DNA of 64,000 nucleotides, taken from contig JAFWZH010000324.1 in the NCBI GenBank assembly GCA_017522515.1, positions 1-64,000 on the forward strand. The letters are read 5' to 3'. Under the pieces are notes generated by a model that saw only the letters and a list, made by a program, of their open reading frames with translations, did no database searches and was not told where the DNA came from. Shown in pieces: positions 60,141 through 64,000 of the stretch; the stretch's first letter is position 1; every line of letters begins with the position of its first letter. A program made the translations under genes and the position numbers. The DNA comes from Clostridia bacterium. Lineage in GTDB: Bacteria; Bacillota_A; Clostridia; UBA1212; UBA1255.

Positions 60141-60251
60141 TTGAAAGGAGCGAGTACAATATATCCGGAGACGAAAGCTGAAAGCCGTTTAATTAACGAA
60201 TACATTGCAGAGAGTCAGATGAAATATAAACGTGTGATTCAGCCAGTATAG
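60141..60251 (+). pseudogene. short coding-like fragment
   Basis: From TTG 60141 a frame of 36 codons reads through YPETKAESRLINEYIAESQM and KYKRVIQPV to TAG. The composition looks like real protein and there is an AAAGGAG sequence in front of it, but no family was recognised and it is too short for a domain. It is probably the beginning of a gene whose rest has been lost. Confidence 0.35.
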
Positions 60252-60306
60252 GCCGATTATAGTTATAAAATAGTGAGTGCGGTGTATAATAAAAAGTAGT
60301 ACACCC

Positions 60307-60353
60307 GTTATACCCTTGACTTTGAAAAAATAAGTGGGTATAATGGGTATAAC
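60307..60353 (+). promoter_or_regulatory. promoter with flanking inverted GTTATACCC boxes
   Basis: TTGACT (60316-60321), 17 bases, TATAAT (60339-60344) form a consensus promoter. GTTATACCC (60307-60315) lies immediately before the -35 box, and its exact complement GGGTATAAC (60345-60353) follows the -10 box directly. A third copy, GGGTATAAT (60336-60344), covers the -10 itself. A further inverted pair GGTGTA/TACACC (60281-60305) lies upstream. This is the layout of repressor sites that block polymerase. Confidence 0.75.
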
Positions 60354-60375
60354 AAAAAAGAAGTGGAGGCTACTT

Positions 60376-62172
60376 ATGGAACAAGAAGCGTTGATGAATC
60401 GAATAGCAGAAATAGAGCGTGAAATTGCAATGTTACCAGAAGGTAGCGTTACAAAGAAAAAGATAAGAGAAAAAGAATACTATTATCACCGAATTACTAA
60501 CAATGGGAAACGAGTTGAGAATTATCTTAGATTTGAAGAAGTGCCAGAATTAAAAGCTCAAATTGAGAAACGAAAAAGTTTGGAAAAGGAGTTGAAGAAA
60601 TTAAAGGCGCTGATCATACCGGAAGAAACTGAGGAAAAGATAAAAGAGGTGCAACTGAACTTTAAAACGATTGTAAGAACGGGCAAGGCTTTGAAAAACC
60701 AGATTGCAATCACTAAGAAATATAAGAAAAGAGAATGCATCAGTGTGCTTCATGATTATATTTTTGGAGATCAGCAAGATAAGGTATTTATTATTTACGG
60801 ACTCAGAAGAACCGGAAAGACAACGATGATTCGCCAGATTCTCACAGAGTTACCAGTTGCAGAATTTGAAAAGGCGGCATTTATCCAGGTAAGGACGAAG
60901 GATACGTTAGCTGATATAGATAGTGATCTAAAAGTATTGGAAGAAAATGGTTTTAAATATGTGTTTATAGATGAAGTAACTTTGATGGAAGATTTCATTG
61001 AGGGAGCTGCTGTCTTTTCCGATATTTATGCAAGTAGTGGGATGAAGATTGTATTATCGGGAACAGATTCATTAGGTTTTGTTTTCTCGAAAGAGGAACA
61101 ACTCTATGACAGGTGCATCATGTTGCACACTACATTTATCCCGTATCGGGAATTTGAACAAGTTTTAGGAATAAAGGGTATTGATGAATATATTCGATAT
61201 GGCGGAACAATGAGCCTAAGTGGTGTTAATTATAATGCAGCAACTACGTTTGCTGATTCAAAAAGCGCTGGAGAATATATAGATACTGCGATTGCAAAAA
61301 ATATTCAGCATTCTCTTAAAATGTATCAATATGGCGGACATTTTCGTCATTTGTTGGAACTGTATGAGCAGGGCGAACTGACAAATGTGATTAATCGTGT
61401 GGTAGAAAATATCAATCACAGTTTTGCACGAAGTGTTGTGGAACGTACATTTAAATCACATGATATTTCTCTGACAGCATCAAATCTGCTTAGAGATAGA
61501 GAAAATCCGATCAATATAAAAGAACATATGGATCTGGATAAAGTGACATCAGGCATTATGGATATGCTTGATATCATCAATAAGGAAGACCAAAACATCG
61601 ATATTGAAGACGTTCATATGCTTCAGATAAAAGAATATTTAGTGCTGTTGGACTTGATCATGGAGATTGAATTGGAATTTTTACCAGAAGTAAGTCGAAG
61701 TGGGAAGATAATAGTGATCACACAACCAGGCATGAGATATGCCCAAGCCAGTGCGATTGTAGAAAATATGCTTCTTGATGCTAAATTTCAAGAATTGTCG
61801 GCAAAAGAAAGACAGCGTATTTTAGAGAGATTGTTAAACGAGATCCGTGGCAGAATGATGGAAGACATCATATTGCTTGAAACACAAATTGCTTATCCAG
61901 AGAAAAAAGTTTTTAAATTGCAATTTGCAGTTGGTGAGTATGACATGGTTGTTTTTGATCCAAAAGAGATTAGTTGCAAAATCTATGAAGTAAAATACAG
62001 CAAAGAGCAGGTGGCGGAACAATATCACCATCTTAAGGATGAAGAAAAGTGCGCGATGACAAGTCACAGATATGGTGATATTGAAGAAAAATATGTAATC
62101 TATCGAGGTGAGAGTGCTAAGATAGATGGAATTCAATATTTGAATGTGGAAGAATATTTGAAATCGTTGTGA
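60376..62172 (+). CDS. AAA-family ATPase with N-terminal coiled-coil domain (DUF4143-related)
   Basis: A 598-residue protein. Residues 1-90 form a basic coiled-coil module with a KKKIREKEYYYHRITNNGKR strand pair of the kind found in small mobile-element proteins. Residues 125-280 are an AAA_14-type ATPase: Walker A GLRRTGKTT, Walker B KYVFIDEV, sensor IVLSGTDSLGF. The C-terminal half is helical and ends in a nuclease-like fold, ISCKIYEVKYSKEQVAEQYH near residue 540, resembling the PD-(D/E)XK-like part of DUF4143 ATPases. Activity is untested. ATG 60376 has GTGGAGG; the promoter carries operator-like repeats. It is an isolated accessory gene. Confidence 0.75.
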   Translation: MEQEALMNRIAEIEREIAMLPEGSVTKKKIREKEYYYHRITNNGKRVENYLRFEEVPELKAQIEKRKSLEKELKKLKALIIPEETEEKIKEVQLNFKTIVRTGKALKNQIAITKKYKKRECISVLHDYIFGDQQDKVFIIYGLRRTGKTTMIRQILTELPVAEFEKAAFIQVRTKDTLADIDSDLKVLEENGFKYVFIDEVTLMEDFIEGAAVFSDIYASSGMKIVLSGTDSLGFVFSKEEQLYDRCIMLHTTFIPYREFEQVLGIKGIDEYIRYGGTMSLSGVNYNAATTFADSKSAGEYIDTAIAKNIQHSLKMYQYGGHFRHLLELYEQGELTNVINRVVENINHSFARSVVERTFKSHDISLTASNLLRDRENPINIKEHMDLDKVTSGIMDMLDIINKEDQNIDIEDVHMLQIKEYLVLLDLIMEIELEFLPEVSRSGKIIVITQPGMRYAQASAIVENMLLDAKFQELSAKERQRILERLLNEIRGRMMEDIILLETQIAYPEKKVFKLQFAVGEYDMVVFDPKEISCKIYEVKYSKEQVAEQYHHLKDEEKCAMTSHRYGDIEEKYVIYRGESAKIDGIQYLNVEEYLKSL

Positions 62173-62214
62173 AAACAAAATGTATAATGCAGTAACAAGC
62201 CGTAGAGTGAATGA

Positions 62215-62580
62215 AGAACTCGGTGGAGAACAGATGATGTCCCAGAAAATCGTTATTCGGGAATACCAACAATTAGAAGAACAATGTACGAATATAATTT
62301 GCAAGAACCAGAATTTGCTGAAGAACGTGGCAGTTTTGTGGTAAGGCTTTATAAACATGAAGTTGATACAAAGAACGATGTCAATGTAGAAACTGACAAT
62401 GATTTAGTATTGTTCTGTCGTACACCAAGAACAAGAAAAGAGATTTGTGATTATCTGGGATTGAGTTCTGTAACGTATGCAATACAGACACATGTAATGC
62501 CATTGGTTGAAAGTGGTAAAATAAAAATGAGCAATCCTGATAAACCAAAGAGTCCGAAGCAGCTGTTTTATAGTGAATAG
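62215..62580 (+). pseudogene. 3' fragment of an AlbA/RecG-like ATP-binding protein gene
   Basis: An in-frame stop at 62212 precedes a frame reading VPENRYSGIPTIRRTMYEYN, then EPEFAEERGSFVVRLYKHEV and a winged helix with RTRKEICDYLGLSSVTYAIQ. These are the last 110-120 residues of the family seen intact at 50830. The catalytic N-terminal and ATP-binding parts are missing. A possible internal ATG at 62284 would give a 98-residue winged-helix protein, but no convincing ribosome binding site precedes it. Confidence 0.75.
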
Positions 62581-62641
62581 GTGATAAAGAAAAGATACTT
62601 TAAAGAGAAAAGAAATAATATGCAGAAGTGAGGAGAAGGGC

Positions 62642-63175
62642 ATGAAAAAATTTTTAAGCATTCTTGGAACGGGGTTAGGTATAATCATAGGTGTGCCTAT
62701 AACCTTGGTTGTGTGTGTTGGATATTTGCTTTTTGTTCCATTTGATATAATCCGTTATCATAGAATGCCGTATTATAAAGATTTCAAAATCAAGTACCAA
62801 TTTTTTATTACATCAGGAGATGTTGTAAAAATCTATAATCGCATTGTAAGAGAACAGTTGCCTATTGAATATATAAAAAACAATGATTTTGAATACTTTG
62901 TAAAAGACGGGCAAGTGCTCTTGTGTGGATGGGGTTATGATGGGTTTGAACAAGTTGATGGCGAATGGTTTTTTGTTTTGGACGGTGAATGTAATACCAA
63001 AATGACAATGAAAGAAACCCTTGAAAATGATGCAGATTTGTTAAAGCCTGAACATAAATGCCTGCCTGCGAAGTTCTTGTTTTTTTACAATGATATTACC
63101 GATGCGGAAAAATTTGAACAGGCAAAAGAGTGCCCGTATTTTCATTGTGTTTTTTCTGTGGATGAAGATATATGA
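62642..63175 (+). CDS. hypothetical membrane-anchored protein
   Basis: A 177-residue protein with one or two N-terminal hydrophobic helices (about residues 5-35, ILGTGLGIIIGVPITLVVCV), then a soluble domain (LLCGWGYDGFEQVDGEWFFV near residue 98) with no recognised family. The site GAGGAGA lies 7 bases before the ATG. It ends at the bidirectional terminator at 63184-63220 and converges with the next gene. The function is unknown. Confidence 0.6.
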   Translation: MKKFLSILGTGLGIIIGVPITLVVCVGYLLFVPFDIIRYHRMPYYKDFKIKYQFFITSGDVVKIYNRIVREQLPIEYIKNNDFEYFVKDGQVLLCGWGYDGFEQVDGEWFFVLDGECNTKMTMKETLENDADLLKPEHKCLPAKFLFFYNDITDAEKFEQAKECPYFHCVFSVDEDI

Positions 63176-63183
63176 TAAAATTT

Positions 63184-63220
63184 AAAGGACTATTACACCC
63201 AAAATGTCATAGTCCTTTTG
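63184..63220. terminator. bidirectional terminator between converging genes
   Basis: AAAGGACTAT (63184-63193) pairs with ATAGTCCTTT (63209-63218), with T residues on both strands. Confidence 0.8.
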
Positions 63221-63242
63221 TCTATATCCAACAGTATATTTC

Positions 63243-63788
63243 TCAAAGATGCGATATTTGTTTTAATGATAAATCCTTTTCATGTTTTACTGTGATGTTT
63301 TTTACTTCTGCCATTTTCACAATATACCAAACATTCTCCATATCGGTGTTCAAATCGATTACACATTTGCCGTCGTCGTTATAAATCGCAATAATAACAC
63401 TTTTTTCATCTGTTTTCTCAACAACTCTTATACACGAAACTTTGTCCCATTCGATATATTTACTAAACAATCCCCAATAGCTCTTTTTGATATGCTGTTC
63501 TGTAACATAACAACGAAAAGAAAAAACGATTAAAGTTAAGATTAACAAAATACCGAATAAGATAATAAATATTATATACAAGAGTCGAGTATCATTATCA
63601 ACAAATATCCAAAGCAATGAAAACACACCAATAAGGATGATTGTCGCAAAAACTCTGGCAAGAGTTTTCTTTGCAGGGTGTCTAATTAAAAAAATAGGAT
63701 TATATGAAATATCAGATGGCATTTTATCAGGTTTGCTTTTTGCCAATCCAAACAATAATTCAGCAATCAATTCGAAAAAATGTTCCAT
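63243..63788 (-). CDS. membrane protein with PH-like C-terminal domain
   Basis: A 181-residue protein. Two adjacent membrane helices (about residues 43-62 and 66-90, VFATIILIGVFSLLWIFV and LLYIIFIILFGILLILTLIV) are followed by a beta-rich cytosolic domain of about 85 residues. There, FRCYVTEQHIKKSYWGLFSK, EWDKVSCIRVVEKTDEKS and KCVIDLNTDMENVW look like a bacterial PH-type fold (DUF6560-like as remembered). The N-terminal segment KSKPDKMPSDI is conserved in similar proteins. The ribosome binding site is GGTGAGAG. The function is unknown. Confidence 0.65.
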   Translation of the reverse strand: MEHFFELIAELLFGLAKSKPDKMPSDISYNPIFLIRHPAKKTLARVFATIILIGVFSLLWIFVDNDTRLLYIIFIILFGILLILTLIVFSFRCYVTEQHIKKSYWGLFSKYIEWDKVSCIRVVEKTDEKSVIIAIYNDDGKCVIDLNTDMENVWYIVKMAEVKNITVKHEKDLSLKQISHL

Positions 63789-63848
63789 GCTCTCACCTCG
63801 TTTTATATTAAAGCATAGAAATGTGAAGTTTTCAATATTTCCGCACTT

Positions 63849-63905
63849 TTATTTCCGGAAGAACTCCATCTGAAAGCCGTGAGGACCTTTGGGAACTACT
63901 TGCAT
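63849..63905 (-). other. 18-codon coding-like tail, possible gene remnant
   Basis: On the minus strand a frame ending at 63849 reads MQVVPKGPHGFQMEFFRK followed by TAA. It is richer in G and C than its surroundings and looks like the C-terminus of a lost gene. It overlaps the promoter of the riboswitch transcript. No family was recognised. Confidence 0.25.
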
Positions 63906-63928
63906 TTTTGTGAAAATAGGTGTACAAT
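63900..63928 (+). promoter_or_regulatory. promoter of TPP-riboswitch transcript
   Basis: TTGCAT (63900-63905), 17 bases, TACAAT (63923-63928), placing the start about 14 bases before the riboswitch. Confidence 0.7.
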
Positions 63929-63948
63929 GACTGCAACAATTAAATTAA

Positions 63949-64000
63949 CGGGAGCTTATGTTATAGGCTGAGAGGAAGGTGTAACCTTCGACCGAGAACC
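63949..64000 (+). promoter_or_regulatory. TPP riboswitch (THI element), truncated by window end
   Basis: The 5' half of a thiamin pyrophosphate riboswitch is unmistakable: CGGGAGC opens P1, then GGCTGAGAGGAAG with the conserved CTGAGA core, a P3 hairpin GAAGGTGTAACCTTC, and CGACCGAGAACC leading into the second arm. The second arm (the GGATAATGCC part) and the regulated gene lie beyond the window; thiamin biosynthesis or uptake genes are expected there. Confidence 0.92.

Noticed and set aside
59836..60159. A 107-codon minus-strand gene before the AAA ATPase
   Set aside because: There is no ribosome binding site, it runs across a terminator hairpin and two direct repeats, and its product resembles no family.

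Overview
This window looks like a chromosomal segment of a low-GC, strictly anaerobic member of the class Clostridia (Bacillota), probably an uncultured gut lineage. The evidence is AT-rich DNA with strong GGAGG ribosome binding sites and near-consensus sigma-A promoters, the rplM-rpsI pair behind an L13-type leader, an NADH-linked trimeric [FeFe] hydrogenase (Hnd type), CpsC/CpsD/LCP-type capsule genes and many lipoproteins with Gram-positive lipoboxes. No genus can be assigned from the sequence alone.

Layout. 1-1045: rplM-rpsI with promoter, leader and terminator. 1043-7180: an accessory stretch with three small minus-strand hypotheticals, an InlB/LRR lipoprotein, a 10-bp-period repeat, a DUF4375-like membrane protein, a Fic pseudogene carrying two deletions, and a divergent pair of unusual regulators (LytTR-PAS and HTH-helical-LuxR). 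The stop-codon end of rpsI and its terminator recur at 3357-3422, as if the block between had been inserted at rpsI. 7310-7580: a stand-alone candidate non-coding RNA with its own promoter and terminator. 7594-14180: tsaE, tsaB and a rimI gene fused in frame to a D-Ala-D-Ala dipeptidase lipoprotein, then tRNA-Thr(GGT), a solitary BtuF-like lipoprotein and valS. 14180-22600: a hydrogenase region in which a signalling module (two DRTGG proteins, two HATPase proteins, an H-cluster sensor-like protein, a PHP phosphoesterase) surrounds the catalytic hndABCD genes. 22600-29703: tandem hairpin repeats, a flavin reductase and a MacB-like export system with two different ATPases plus a cyclophilin lipoprotein.

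29700-55600: a large surface-glycan locus. It has chain-length/kinase genes (CpsC, CpsD), an LCP ligase, glycosyltransferases, a LicD-family transferase, a polymerase, a flippase, wecC-wecB (UDP-ManNAcA) and capE/capF/capG (UDP-L-FucNAc). It also encodes a 1879-residue secreted protein with an NAGPA-type glycosidase domain, choline-binding-like repeats and three 171-residue tandem LRR modules. The capE-capF-capG pathway is split by a 2.5-kb insert with its own promoters, carrying an AlbA/Schlafen-type ATP-binding protein and a small-gene/GNAT pair that resembles a toxin-antitoxin module.

55600-59340: housekeeping guaB, greA and lysS. 59340-64000: a second accessory stretch with a lipoprotein, short repeats, a large AAA ATPase behind a promoter flanked by inverted GTTATACCC boxes, a fragment of an AlbA-type gene and two membrane proteins. 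The window ends inside a TPP (thiamin) riboswitch with its promoter.

The strongest candidates for something undescribed are the RimI-dipeptidase fusion, the orphan RNA at 7344-7580, the insert between capE and capF, the giant NAGPA/LRR protein next to licD, and the rpsI-end duplication. All functional statements rest on motif recognition by eye; no database search was run.
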